Shown in pieces: positions 21,154 through 32,699 of a stretch of DNA of 64,000 bases. The stretch is from Stentor coeruleus. Taxonomy: Eukaryota; Ciliophora; Heterotrichea; Heterotrichida; Stentoridae. The stretch covers positions 1 through 64,000 of the forward strand of contig MPUH01000252.1 of the NCBI GenBank assembly GCA_001970955.1, given 5' to 3'. Under the pieces are notes generated by a model. That model was not told the origin of the DNA and ran no database searches. It saw nothing but the letters and a program-made list of their open reading frames with translations. The translations under genes were made by a program, and so were the position numbers. Position 1 is the first letter of the stretch. The number at the start of each line of letters is the position of its first letter.

Positions 21154-21828
21154 ATGTCCACCCCGTCATGCAAAATAAGACCTAAATCTGCTTTAAGTCT
21201 CTCAAGTCCATCATCAAAAGTCCCTAAACCCTTAAAGTTCATCTCATCCAAACCAAGTATAAGTCCCTCTAAAAAAACTCCATCAAACGCCCTCAATTCC
21301 CCAATCAAAAGATACGCAACTTCTGTTACTGAAAAATCCAGTCGAATTAATCGAAATTCCTGCCATAGTAATTCCCCTGATAAAAAAATCGAATATTTGT
21401 TTCCAACACATTTAGAAGTAATAAAAAGGATTCGAAAAATCAAGAATTTAAGCAATCCAATGCCTTTTAGTCCTGATTTCCCACCACCAAAAATGCGTAT
21501 AATTTATGTAGCTTATAGTAGTGTAAATGAAGCTTTGGTTAATAAGATTAAAGCTAGAAAGGATTATGTTGATTTTTTCATACCTCAGGAACCTGAGTTT
21601 ATGGATATATTTTTAAAAAGATTAAAGGAAACTGAGAGGATTATTAGGCAGGAAGATGGGTTCCAGAAAAAAGTTAGAAAGATAAAACCGAAAATACAGC
21701 TAGTTGCTAAGGAAAAAGATGGAAAGACTGAAGATTGTCAGAAAAGGATTAAGAAAAGAGGATTTTATAAATCGCCAAGATCAGTGCTTAGGACTGGGAT
21801 TATTGCCCAGTTTTGTTATGAAGAATAA
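21154..21828 (+). CDS. Hypothetical Ser/Pro-rich protein
   Basis: A single exon of 224 residues. The first 75 residues are basic and full of SP, SK and PS sites, probably disordered and phosphorylated. Residues about 85-200 are helical and Lys-rich, with a PDFPPPKMRIIYVAY turn. No family is recognised. The start is the first ATG after a G-poor leader typical of plus-strand genes here. Confidence 0.65.
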   Translation: MSTPSCKIRPKSALSLSSPSSKVPKPLKFISSKPSISPSKKTPSNALNSPIKRYATSVTEKSSRINRNSCHSNSPDKKIEYLFPTHLEVIKRIRKIKNLSNPMPFSPDFPPPKMRIIYVAYSSVNEALVNKIKARKDYVDFFIPQEPEFMDIFLKRLKETERIIRQEDGFQKKVRKIKPKIQLVAKEKDGKTEDCQKRIKKRGFYKSPRSVLRTGIIAQFCYEE

Positions 21829-23340
21829 CCTTCTAAAATCCTAGAGGCAAATGTATAATTGCTAATGTATTTTAAAATATACTATTATCAAAGAATGATG
21901 TTATAAGTTAATTATAAAATAAAGATATACATATTGTTTAAAGAACAATAAGAGCTTTACTATATAAAATTTATAAATTTTCATATATACTTTTTACTAT
22001 ATAATAAACTATAAATGACTTTATATGAACTATTTAAAAAAAATTAATTAGATGATAATAATCTATGATATATTTGCATAATAAATATACTTAAGATTAA
22101 TGATATAAAATTTACAAATTTTAATGATACTAGAAACTACATTTTTCATCTGTAAAATTTGATGCTAAATAGAAATTGTGCTAAAAAAAGCATCGAAACC
22201 GATTTTACTGTGGGATGGTGGCTAATTAAAAACATATAAAAATGCAAATACTGGAATAAATAATGGCAAGGGTTTGATATTTTTTAATTTATAATGAAAG
22301 CTTGCTAATCAAAGTTTATTTAGCATAAAAATATACTTTCTTGTAATTAATGCAAATATATTAGAATTTTTAATTACACTAATTCTTTGCTATAAAAACT
22401 TTACTTTTCCAAATGATGCAATGCTCCATAATCAAGAGTCTCAATTTCTTATATTAATTCTAAATCTCTCTAAAGTATAATTTGGAAATTGTATACCTTA
22501 TCACATCATTTTATTAGCCATTAAGTTATAATTTCTTATATTCATCCAAGTTAATTAGCATAGGTTTATTAAGCCTAGTAAAAAATACTCAAATCACCTA
22601 ATTTTTAATTACAATCAAAAAAATATTCAGTTTAACCTTAACTCTAATTCTTCATAGAAAACTAATACAATAAAATCATCTACAAAAAGTAGCACCTTAA
22701 ACCTTATCCTAAACTCCTTAAATTTCATCCTAACCTCCAAATCTAAAAACTCTCTTCTAAAATCTAATTTCTTATATCAAAAAAATATTCCTTATCACCT
22801 ATTCAATCAAAAATCAAAAATAGCACAAATCACCTTCCCTAATTATCTTTATCAAAACTTTAATCTTTAAAATTGAATCTCATATGATAATCCAAACTTC
22901 TCCAAAATTTCACCACAAATTTTCATTTCATATCCTAATCCCTCTGATCTTGCCGATCCTTTCTAACTATCCAACTTCCTTTTCTAAATTAAATCCCTAT
23001 ATCTTAATTCATCTTATATTTATCATACCATAAACCCTTAACAAAACCTAAAATCTTAATCTAGATTCACCTAAGTTACAAATTCAAGCTCATTCCTCAT
23101 CAAAATTTCTCAAAACCTTTAACCCTCATCTCATCATATATAAAAATTCTTAAACCTAATATAATCTTTATATATGCACAATTCCATCCGGCATGCTTAA
23201 ATAAATTAATAAACTCTAACTATATGCTGAAAAGTTTCTTATACAATAAACTTCTCATATAAATATACTTTAATTATATAAAAATACAAGTATAAGTAAA
23301 AGCTTATTATAAGTAGGTTTATGATTAAAATATACGTTTT
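21829..23340. other. Long AT-rich spacer, no gene seen
   Basis: About 1.5 kb. Bases 22430-23170 are strikingly G-poor on the top strand (C, A and T only for long stretches). In this window that marks DNA downstream of a minus-strand gene, here the small gene ending at 23341. No RNA gene or repeat is recognised. Confidence 0.55.
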
Positions 23341-23526
23341 TTATGTAGTTTGAGTATGAACTTTTGACCCTAAAATCCGAAAGTGGACTTTGATTTCATG
23401 GCCGTTCTCTCGAAATTTCGCCACATCTATGTTTGAACAGTTATTATTATAGTCTTCAGCATCTATAATTTCGATTGCTGTGCTTTTTGTGATTTTGATT
23501 TTGTTCTGGTTTATACAACACCCCAT
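23341..23526 (-). CDS. Small protein with MGCC acylation start
   Basis: 61 residues in one exon. It begins MGCC, which combines the Gly-2 needed for N-myristoylation with two Cys suited to palmitoylation, so a membrane-attached protein is inferred. The rest is hydrophilic (INQNKIKITKS..., ending HTQTT). It is short, but support comes from the flanks: DNA 3' of it is G-poor and DNA 5' of it is C-poor on the top strand, the pattern found around every clear minus-strand gene. A second MGCC protein lies at 42661. Confidence 0.6.
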   Translation of the reverse strand: MGCCINQNKIKITKSTAIEIIDAEDYNNNCSNIDVAKFRENGHEIKVHFRILGSKVHTQTT

Positions 23527-25051
23527 ATTAATGATTATTATTCTAATTACTTAGTAAATGTGTTTTATATAAATTAAGCTGGAGTTATAAAATAAAGAGT
23601 TGAGTTGGAATTTTTTACTTAGAAAATGAGAGTTTAAGGTAGATTTTTATGGATTTTATGTTTTAGATGTTTGAATTTTAGGTTTCAACTTGTGAATTTT
23701 TTGGATTTTAATTTAGGATTTTAATTAGGGTTTAGTGCTTATATTAAGGATTTTGGGTTTTTAGAGGGTTTTCAGAGGGTTGATGATTGTTGGGGCTTGT
23801 TTTGAGGGTCAGGTGTTGCATTTTCATTCGAGATGTTGGGGTAATTAGAGTAATGATGATTTTTTTTTAAAGTTTTGATTTAAAATGATCGATTTTTGTT
23901 GATGCTTTATATAAGTTAGATTTAAGGGTTATACTTAGATTAGAACAGTTTGGGTTAGAATATTTGTTATGTTAAAATTTTATGAACTATTAATAGCTTA
24001 GTTTATTTTATGCATTTATATATAAGATAATATATTATATTAAGCATTTTTCTTATATTACGTAAAGTTTATTTATATATGCTCTTTGTATTTACTTAAC
24101 TAGAAACTTTTGCTTTATTCTTTTTTCTCTTATGAAATTAGTATCTATTTTTTTTGCTTTTGATAATTCTAGCATATATTAGCTTGGTTTATTAATCAGA
24201 TATGTACTTTTTATACAAAAATATCTGAAAATGAGTATATCGTTGCTAAATATATTCAGATTAGGCTTCACAGATTTTTTTTTATGGAAAAAAATTTAAG
24301 TATTTTTTCTAGTTTCATATCCTGAACATTGTATAATTTTGCAGTAAGAAATTGCTGTGATTGATATAAAAAACTATTTTTTTTTCATTTCATGTTATTG
24401 TAAATATTTAGCATCTATGTTTATCAAATTTTATTTTTCATTGCTTCTGTTCTAGTTTTTCATTTTTTTATTATTTCAAAATAAAAATTCTTCATGTTCT
24501 TACTCAGTGCTAAAAAATGTATTGAAATTATAAAAGATCTGACTTGAATAAACCTAAACAGTATAGAAACTAAGGCATTTTATCGACATTAACATAATGT
24601 ATAAAACGAGTATAAAACTAAGGCATTTTATCGACATTAACATAATGTAATAAATGAGCATAATACTCAGATTCTTATATAAAAAGAAGTATTATTTTCA
24701 AATACATATTATCTTCCAACATTCATAATCTAAGTTATTTATAGATAAAATCATATATTTCAGCATCTTACCCTAAAAATTTTCACATTAAGGATCATCC
24801 AAACTTTCATAGTCGATAATTTTTTTATATCAAAGCAATTGAATCAAATAAAAACCTTTAAAACTACCACACCAATTCTCACCATCATAAAAACCTCACC
24901 TCTATTATCATTGCCATAAAATAAAAAATATCTCAAACCATCCCCGAAAATTCATCTTTATCATCCCTTACAAAGATTCTAAATAACCCAAAATCATCTA
25001 CCCATAAACTCAATCTTTAAAATTTATGACCTTATCTAGTTATCTACACAT
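23527..25051. other. Long spacer, skew switch inside
   Basis: Bases 23527-23950 are G/T-rich and C-poor (upstream of the minus-strand small gene). Bases 24650-25050 are G-poor (downstream of the LRR gene ending at 25052). No gene seen. A short tandem duplication lies at 24560-24656. Confidence 0.55.
24560..24656. repeat. Tandem duplication, unit about 49 bp
   Basis: Units 24560-24608 and 24609-24656 share the core CTAAGGCATTTTATCGACAT and differ by a few bases. There is no n between them. The unit length equals that of the duplication at 39316-39412, so an assembly overlap is as likely as a real repeat. Confidence 0.7.
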
Positions 25052-27268
25052 TTAAAACACACGAACATTTTTACCTGCAGGTATTTTCTCACTAATCAAA
25101 AAATGCATTTTCGTCTTATTATGCTTAGCAAGATCTAATTCATGGTGAAGTTGCTGCAGTTCTTTCTTAAGTTGAGGTAAACTCTTATGTAAACTCTCAT
25201 TATACTCAACGAGCTTTTTATATTGATTATTAAGTTCATCATAATCCCCTTTCATCTTTTGTATTTTAAGTTCAATTTTTTGTTCTAAATAAAAAATACT
25301 GTGACTTGCTAATGATACTAAATGACTATCAACATCTCCAATATCCTTTTCAATTTTTTTAGTCTTCTGCGTACTATTATTTTGAAGTTCCTATATATAT
25401 CATACAGTCAGCTCTTTGCACACATTGTTATACATACCTTTTTTAGTACTATGCTGTATTTGAACAACAAAAAGTTGGTTTTTAACTGTACGCATGCTAA
25501 CTTTCTGTTCCTCTTTAAGTTTATTCAATTTATCATTCATTTGTTCGAATTTTTCTAGATAAATTTTATGTTCCTTAGTTTTTTTCTCGATTTTTTTGAA
25601 TATTTTGTTGTTTTCATCTTTTTCTTTACGGAGTCTTACGATTTTTTTCTTCAACACCGGGATGTTGTTACATGCAAGCTTTTCTTGCCTTTTTCCTAGT
25701 ATTTGGTTTATGCTTTGAGTATATTTCACATGTATTGGGTTTAGTTTTAGATTAAGCTTGGTTATTTTTGAATTAGTCCTACATACATTATTTAGGAGTT
25801 CAGCAGCTTTGTTTTTTATCCCATTTTCTTTTAGATTAAGTTCTTCAAGATAAGTATTATCTTGTAATGCTTTTGCTAATGAACATCCTCCTTTGTTTTT
25901 GATTTTGTTGAAGCTTAGGTTTAAAGATATTAAAGATTTGTTTAAGGCTAAGGCTTTTGATAGATACTCAGCACCTTTGTTTTTGATAGAGTTAAAACTA
26001 AGGTCAAGTTTTTTTAATGTGTCAGCTTTATTTAGGGATTCTATTAGGATATAGAGATTGTTGTGAAGGTCACAGTTTGATAGATTTAGTTCGGTTAATG
26101 TGTGGTTGTCAACGCAAAGTTGGTAGAAATTCTCGGGGAGACCTTTGGATAAGTGGTTTTTACTGATGTTGAGGTATTTTAGACATGTGTTGTATTGGAT
26201 TTCTTTAAAGATATTAGAGATACCTTCGTCAGTGAAGAGATTACTGCTTAGGTCAAGTCTTTTTAGAGAGAGCATGTCTCGGAGAAGATATGAGAGGTTC
26301 TCGCAATGTTTGTCTTTGATCCTACAGTTGCTTATAAAAAGTTCTTCAATCTTAGTACTAATCAAGCTCTCAACAAACTGTTTAAAAGCCTTAGTCAAAA
26401 ATTTATTACTTGAAAGGTTGAGTACAATCAAACTGGAATTATTAATCATTGACTTCGATATCTTAGCAAAATTCTGTTCTGATATTTTCGTCCCAGACAA
26501 GTTAAGGTAATTCAAAGTCTTCTGCATAAACATTTTTTCAATTCCCGCACAAGTCCCTAATGTGTTTTTATGTAAATTTTCATCAGATGACAAATTTATA
26601 CTAATAAGATGGTCATTTATTAGTTGTTTAACAATATCAGTAGCCCCAGTTGCAGTAATATCATTATTAGTCAATACAATCTCAATAATACTAGTATTCT
26701 TTTTAACACTAGTGCATATCTCTAAACATCCTCTATTACCAAAGTGATTCTTACCAAGATTAACCCTTGATAAACAGTTACAACTAGCTAAAATGTCTGA
26801 TATGACCTTAGCTGAAGCTTCAGCCAAATTCATATTACTAAGGTTTAGAATTCTAGATGAGCAGAACTGTTGAAAATTTTTAATAAAGAGTTCTTCTTGT
26901 TCTTTATTAACATCTCTAAGAAGATCTATGCATTTGGCTGAAAATAGAGCTTTTATTGATTCTAAAGGTATTTCGGTCTTTTGTTCTTTAACTGTTAAGC
27001 TTCTTCTGAGAAGTATTGAGTCGTCATGAGATTGTGGTTGGCTAGGATTTTTTGAATGCTCACTGTTTCTACTATATCTTGGCTCAGATGTCATAGTAAG
27101 GCTAGCGGTTCTCCTAGCAGAAGACGTCAAGAAACTGGCTCGATTAGAAGAGATTTGAATACGATTAGTTTTTCTAGTAATTGGGGTGTTCATTAGGCTT
27201 TCGAGCTTGTCCCAAGACGACCTTATGTTCACAGCTTGGGTTTTACCTTCCATTAGATTGCAGTCCAT
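25052..27268 (-). CDS. NLRC3-type LRR protein with coiled-coil tail
   Basis: Two exons (27268-25406, 25390-25052) are joined by the 15-nt intron GTATGATATATATAG at 25391-25405, for 733 residues. Residues about 130-500 hold a dozen ribonuclease-inhibitor-type LRRs (e.g. LKKLDLSFNSIKNKGAEYL, LISLNLSFNKIKNKGG). The N-terminal 120 residues are Ser/Arg-rich and disordered. From about 510 to the end, including all of exon 2, the sequence is coiled coil. An unspliced reading would stop at a TGA inside the intron. There is no NACHT ATPase domain, so it resembles only the LRR part of NLR proteins. Confidence 0.88.
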
Positions 27269-27661
27269 ACTTTTTATTACTTAGAGGGTTAAAAAATGGT
27301 TTTGTGTCATTCTAGGGTTGCTGTTAGTTTTTAGTATTGAATTGATGACTTTTTATGTTGATAAAAGCTTTATATGGAAATAAACAGAGTTTTTTGGTCA
27401 TAAGAACCGTTTCGCTCAGTGTTTTCTGTTTTAAACATTGTTTTATTGAGTACCAAGAGTTTATGAAAATTTATGACATAGGAAAATAATTCTTTTTAGC
27501 TTAAAGGAATTATTATTAGTGGATTGATGATGGGATTAAATTACTTATAAGCAATTTTTATAACCAGAAATGGATTTTTTGCGTTTAGATATAGGATTTA
27601 ATGCTGATTTAATATTATTCTAAGAGTGTTTATGTATTTTTATATGGTGTAAAAAATATAA
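27269..27661. promoter_or_regulatory. Divergent promoter region
   Basis: 393 bp between the start codons of two divergent genes. The left part is C-poor on the top strand. A run AAAATATAA directly precedes the ATG at 27662. No other element is recognised. Confidence 0.4.
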
Positions 27662-28363
27662 ATGTCTAATCTATCAGAAGACTTGATCCCGGCAAAACGT
27701 GAGTCAAGTGTTTGTGAAAAATTAGTCAACAAAGACTTAGAAAATACCCAAGAAGAGCCTAAGAATCAGAAAATCCCGGCTGTATATACTCAGGAAACCC
27801 CAAAAACTAAGGAAAAACTTGCTGAAGGTACTGAAGAGGGAAAATCTGCGAAAAAAGAAATGAAGAAACTAGAAAAAGCAAAGAAAAAAGAACTCAAAAA
27901 ACAAAAAAAGTCTAAAAAAGAAGACTCTGAAGAAGAGCTACCTAAAAAAAAGAAGAAAAAAAATGAGTATGATGATAGTGAAGAAGAAAGTGAGGATGAA
28001 GAAGAAGATGATGAAAGCGAATTTGAGGAAAATCCTAAGAAAGGCAAAGGTAAAAAAGATAAAAAACAAGTGAAAAAAGATAAGAAGGATAAGAAAAAAG
28101 ATAAGAAAGATAAGAAAAAAGGTAAAAAACACAGTGAAGATGAAGATTCTGAACCTCATTCACCAAAGATCAGACCAAAACAAATGATAGAGAATATGGA
28201 AGATGATGAAGAATATGAACCTTCTGGTGATGATTCAGAAGAGTCTGAGATATCTTTGCTTCCTGAAGAGGAGGATCATGGAGATATGAAAGATTTTGAT
28301 ATGGAGGGATATTTAAAGTTCAGACAAACTTGTGGTGATGAGGATAAGGAAGAAGATAATTAG
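27662..28363 (+). CDS. Highly charged Lys/Glu/Asp-rich protein
   Basis: A single exon of 233 residues. Residues about 55-165 alternate Lys-rich blocks (KKDKKDKKKDKKDKKK) and acidic blocks (EEESEDEEEDDESEFEE). The C-terminus is acidic (EDKEEDN). Such sequences are common in nucleolar, chromatin or ribosome-assembly proteins, but there is no domain to decide. It is probably disordered. Plus-strand flanks show the normal skew. Confidence 0.7.
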   Translation: MSNLSEDLIPAKRESSVCEKLVNKDLENTQEEPKNQKIPAVYTQETPKTKEKLAEGTEEGKSAKKEMKKLEKAKKKELKKQKKSKKEDSEEELPKKKKKKNEYDDSEEESEDEEEDDESEFEENPKKGKGKKDKKQVKKDKKDKKKDKKDKKKGKKHSEDEDSEPHSPKIRPKQMIENMEDDEEYEPSGDDSEESEISLLPEEEDHGDMKDFDMEGYLKFRQTCGDEDKEEDN

Positions 28364-29718
28364 TTAAAGGTAATTAAAGGTAGTAAAAAGGGAATTACTT
28401 TTGGTTTAGAATAGTTAGATAAGAAGTTTTATAATGATTTTAGATTTTTTTTATTATAGTATATGGGCAGGTAGGAATTTTATAATGAATTATCCTTTAG
28501 ATGCTGACTTTTATAATGATTTTAGGATTTTTATATTTGAAATATGTTAGGGTAATAATAAATATTTTTTTGAGGAAATGAATTTATAAAAGGTTTATAA
28601 AAGATTTGTGAAAGATTTATGAAAGATTTGATGGGTTCTTGAGATAGCTTTGGATTAAAAGGTTCGTCTATTAAGAAGAAAATAGATAGTTGGAATTGTT
28701 TAGAAATATATAGAAACATTGGAGAATTATGTTTGTAGCAGGTGTTTTATTTAGAATTCATATTTAAATTGGGATCTTTATATAGATTTGTTATAATATA
28801 TTATGATATAGTGATAAAATACATTAAAAGATGTAAATAATTGTATGTGATAGAGTTATTCATTTATATAAATTACTAAATTGCTTTTTTTTATCCAAAA
28901 TCTTTTATCTCATTCAACCTATCATCTAATAAACTTAAAATATATTCACTAGCATTTTGATATAAAAAGTAAAAAGCATCAAAATTCCTGTATATAAATT
29001 TATATAAAACCCACAAATTCTAACTAAGACTTCAGTTCTAAATAAACAGCAATATTACATATTTTACCATTGTTTTCATATACATCATCTCAAAATTTTA
29101 TATTTTATCCTAACTTTTAATACAAAAATTTCCAACTTTACTGATACCCATTTCTATACAAGCCGCATTTCAAAAAAATTTCTATGTAAATATTTAAAAC
29201 TTTCTCATACTTAAATAGTATCCTAAACATAAAAATTTAATTATCATGTTAATTTTTATATAAATTATTCTAACAGATCAGAAAATTGTCACACTCCATG
29301 CATCTTATCGTCGAAATCCCACTTAAAAAATACTTCCATCCTTTTAATCAGATCATTTGCCAGATTCTTTCAATTGCGTTTTTATTACAAAAAATACAAA
29401 AAGAATTATTTCAAAAAGATCTGAAAAGAAATTTATAGTATACAAACAAAGGCTAAATTCCTTTGCATAGCCAAAAAGGTATGGAAAACGTTTTTTATGT
29501 ATACATTACAAGATGGGATAATAGAAAAAAATAATCTTTGCTCTATGGAAAATATAACAAGAACAACCTGCACTTATAGTAAAAAAGTTGAAAAAAATAT
29601 CACTTTAAGAAAACTTTTAAGATATTCAATCATATTTTACTACATATAAACCTACCCAAATCTCCGATTTATGCAAGCCAAATAAAACTACCCTATATCT
29701 TGCATAATATATTAAAAA
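28364..29718. other. Spacer, no gene seen
   Basis: About 1.35 kb. Bases 28364-28760 are C-poor, typical downstream of a plus-strand gene. Bases 28870-29700 are G-poor, typical upstream of a plus-strand gene, here the small one at 29719. No RNA gene recognised. Confidence 0.55.
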
Positions 29719-30033
29719 ATGGATGTCAAACTTGCCATAGAAAAAACTCTTAGTGCTCCTGATAAGAAAGGAACCTCTAGTGATAGTTTTCAACTGTTTG
29801 TTAAGGATATTGTAAAGTCTGAAGTAAGAATTGTGTTTAAAAGCCTATCAGAAGATGGTGTACAGGCTGGTAAAAAGGACATCGACAAATCTCGAAGGAA
29901 GTAATTTTTACTTAGGATCGCCAAAAAGATTATCCAAGGTGACAAAGGAAGGAATCGAATGGACCCTGCTTCTATAGATAAGATCAAGGCTTATGTAAAA
30001 AGCTACCTTATTCAAAAATTTGTCCGTCGCTAA
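29719..30033 (+). CDS. Small two-exon basic helical protein
   Basis: Exons 29719-29900 and 29916-30033 join across the 15-nt intron GTAATTTTTACTTAG (29901-29915), giving 99 residues. Without splicing the frame stops after 60 residues. The protein is basic and probably all-helical, ending SYLIQKFVRR. No family is recognised. A perfect consensus intron in frame, plus a long G-poor leader, support it as a real gene. Confidence 0.75.
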
Positions 30034-31382
30034 GATAACTTGTTATTGATTTCATCCCAAACTATAAACCTTAATTTTCTATCTTTTGCGTTTTCTGACA
30101 CTTTAATTTCTTGTTTATAGCCCGATGCATTTTGACTTAAGGCCATTTAACCATTGTGCATTTTTGACCATTTTTCACTTAGATAGGCTAAGCAGGCATA
30201 AGAAATCATGGCTACTTACTAAAGCCCTAACACCTTCATATGGACGCCAGCACTTTAAAAAAAGTGCTTTTATATAAAAAACCTTAAGAAAACCCTTACA
30301 GTCAGGTATTGGGCTTTTCTAACCATAACGCAAAATTTGCTTGTGGTTTTCCATTCATTTCTATTATTTTATAAGAAACATTTTTTAAAGCTCATAAGTT
30401 TGATTTTATAGGGTTACTTTTTGCTACTAGTATCAAGGGTTCTTAGGAAGGGTTTGCCTGTTACTTATGGGCGAAAAATGGCCATTAGCATATTTGGGTA
30501 TTGACTTTTTAATGAAACCTCTTGCTTTACCACAGTTTTTACGTTGGGTTGTGATGGCATAAAATTTTTATTATCCTTGTTGTGAGTGAATTTTATCTTT
30601 TAGCTTTTTGTGTTTTGTTGTTGGGATTTGAGGTTTGTGAGATGTGATAATTTTGATATGATGAGATTTTTATGCTTGATTTTGACGAGGATGCTTCAGC
30701 TGACAATTTCTGATCCTGGGCTTTTCGGGGAAAAAGTTTACTTTTTAATGATGGCTTATTTGCAGAGGAGGCGTTGAAGCTTTTGATGTAGGATTTTAAG
30801 CTTGCGAATGATGGGGGTTTCTTGGGTGTTGGATGGTCGCACTTTATGTAGTTATTTATGAGTTTTGCATACTTGAGCCAACTCTTTTTATCTGAATTAC
30901 TTTTTATGGGTCATTTATATTCTTATGTAATGTAAAGAATGACTATTGTATATAGGAAATATATGAAATGGTTAATGGGTAGATGGGTTTGATAGTGGTT
31001 AGGATGGAAGTTTAAATAGCAATTGTTAGAAAGTCGAATTTGTGGGTAAAGGCAAGTTTTTGATTTTTAGTGAGAGTTATGATGCTTGTACAGAATGGCT
31101 GGGGTTTATGGATAGATTTTAGCAGTAATGATTTTTAAAGGGGAAAGGTTAATGGAGTGATAATATATTATATTAGTTTATAAATAAAAATTTAGATTTT
31201 AATGCTTATGGGAATGAAAAATAAGCAAGCTGCAGATAAAAGTCGTATTATGAGAATAGAAATTATTTTAAGTTATTTGATCGATTGATTTAGCTTATCT
31301 ATTATCTCCATATTATTGCGTATTGCGTATAAGTCATTTGATAAATATTGAATATAATGATAGCAAATAAGCATTTATTATA
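30034..31382. other. Spacer with unusual skew order
   Basis: About 1.35 kb with no coding frame. It starts G-poor (30034-30330) and then becomes G-rich (30490-31160). That is the reverse of the order expected directly downstream of a plus-strand gene and would normally bracket a transcribed unit. An imperfect inverted repeat occupies the middle and is described separately. A perfect small hairpin (GCACTTT/AAAGTGC) lies at about 30249-30266. Confidence 0.5.
30166..30483. repeat. Imperfect inverted repeat, MITE-like
   Basis: The left arm, 30166-30199, starts GACCATTTTTCAC and ends near GCAGGC. The right arm, 30455-30483, read in reverse complement, starts GGCCATTTTTCGCC and ends ACAGGC. The 318-bp unit has a G-poor left half and a C-poor right half. 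It could be a miniature inverted-repeat element or an unannotated structured RNA. No clear target-site duplication is seen. Confidence 0.35.
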
Positions 31383-32508
31383 TTATTTATACTTTGCAGG
31401 TATTGTCTTATAATAATGACTTGCAGACAATGTCAAAATCAAATTTCTTTGTATATCTTCTTCATTCATCTTTGCATTTTCTTCAAATTCCTGAGCTTTT
31501 TTAATCATATCCTCAGTTATCCAATGTGGTGGTATCGAAATCGGGTTTGAATTTAACTGTAGCGATTTCAAATGCTTGCAAAAAANCATAAATCCTAAAC
31601 CCTAATATTTCCTAAAAAACCCCCTACAAATTCTAATAAAAATCATCACTTTAATAAAAGCCTGCATATAAAAAATCCTAAATATCCTCAGTTATCCAAT
31701 GTGGTGGTATCGAAATCGGGTTTGAATTTAACTGTAGCGATTTCAAATGCTTGCAAAAAAACAGGCCAACTTCAGTACAAAACTTCAAATTTCTTATATC
31801 ATTATGCCCGTCACGGAATATACTCACAATATTCGGCCCTCCATAATTAAGTTGGATTTTTTCAAATTGCTTACAAGGAATTAACTCATCATTTGTAGAA
31901 TAAGCTATAATCGCTGGTATTTTCACATTTTCAACATATTTAATTGGATTGAGTTCTTCTATATCAAATTTCGCTTTAGACTTTATACTTTTACGTACCA
32001 TTTTATAGACAATTTTCAACAAAAAATCCGGTACATATTTTGTATTAGTTTTTGCTAGGTGCATTGCAACACCTTTAAGTTTACCAAAAGGACTATCAAG
32101 AGTTAAGGCTTTAATACCTTTAGGATTTGTTCTAGCATATAAAATTGCAGTGACAGCACCCATACTTCTTCCCCATATGCCGATGCTTCCTACTCTTCGT
32201 TCTTCTCTTAAATAATCAACTAAATTAGCTAAATCATATTGTTCAAACCAACCTAGGGATATGTATTTCCCTTCAGAATGACCACAACCAGGGAAATCTA
32301 TTGAAACCAACGTGATGTTACCTGTAAGTAAAAAAATGCTATTTTGAGCTTCAAGTCTGCTACTACAATTCCCATGTAAATATATAACACATGGAAGAAT
32401 TGGAGATATTCTCTCTTGTTCTATAGGCTCATAATGAGATCCTCTAATTATTAAACCTTGAGTACTTAATATTTGAAAATCTGTTCGTATATAGTTTTTA
32501 TTTGCCAT
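31383..32508 (-). CDS. Alpha/beta hydrolase, ABHD17-like
   Basis: A serine-hydrolase fold of about 316 residues once the assembly duplication at 31507-31760 is collapsed. Motifs are the oxyanion-hole HGNC, nucleophile elbow GRSMG, acid Asp in STNDELIP and His in RDGHND, so the catalytic triad is intact. The closest architecture is the ABHD17/FAM108 and bacterial S33-like group; substrate is unknown. The first ATG is at 32508. However the frame stays open to 32568 and encodes IRPPRQEYDISDLG, which looks conserved yet has no upstream ATG; a TAA lies just before. The true start may therefore be disturbed. The C-terminus after the join reads to a TAA at 31383. Confidence 0.82.
31507..31760. repeat. 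Duplicated overlap around n at 31586, divergent ends
   Basis: Bases 31507-31585 match 31682-31760. Unlike the other joins, the right-hand contig carries about 95 bp (31587-31681) with no match on the left. It therefore diverges from the hydrolase C-terminus at a GATAT site. It contains TAAACCCTAA, but no telomere array. Confidence 0.8.
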
Positions 32509-32699
32509 TGTAAATTCTTGGTCACCCAAGTCAGAAATATCATATTCTTGTCGAGGTGGTCGGATTATTTAATGTTATGAAGGAAAAGTTATTATATAAT
32601 ATATAATAAAATAAGATTTATAGAATTTTCTATAATACTATATTTTTTAAAGGATTATTAAAATTTCTACCCGCCATCACGCAAATTACATTAACTTAA

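Noticed and set aside
20982-21185. 67-codon plus-strand frame
   Set aside because: Hydrophobic low-complexity reading of AT-rich DNA that overlaps the start of the next gene.
27790-28159. Two minus-strand Ser/Phe-rich frames
   Set aside because: They are antisense shadows of the Lys/Glu-rich protein at 27662.
31587-31620. Telomere-like CCTAAACCCTAA at a contig end
   Set aside because: Only one imperfect unit is present and it lies in ordinary G-poor spacer sequence; there is no repeat array.
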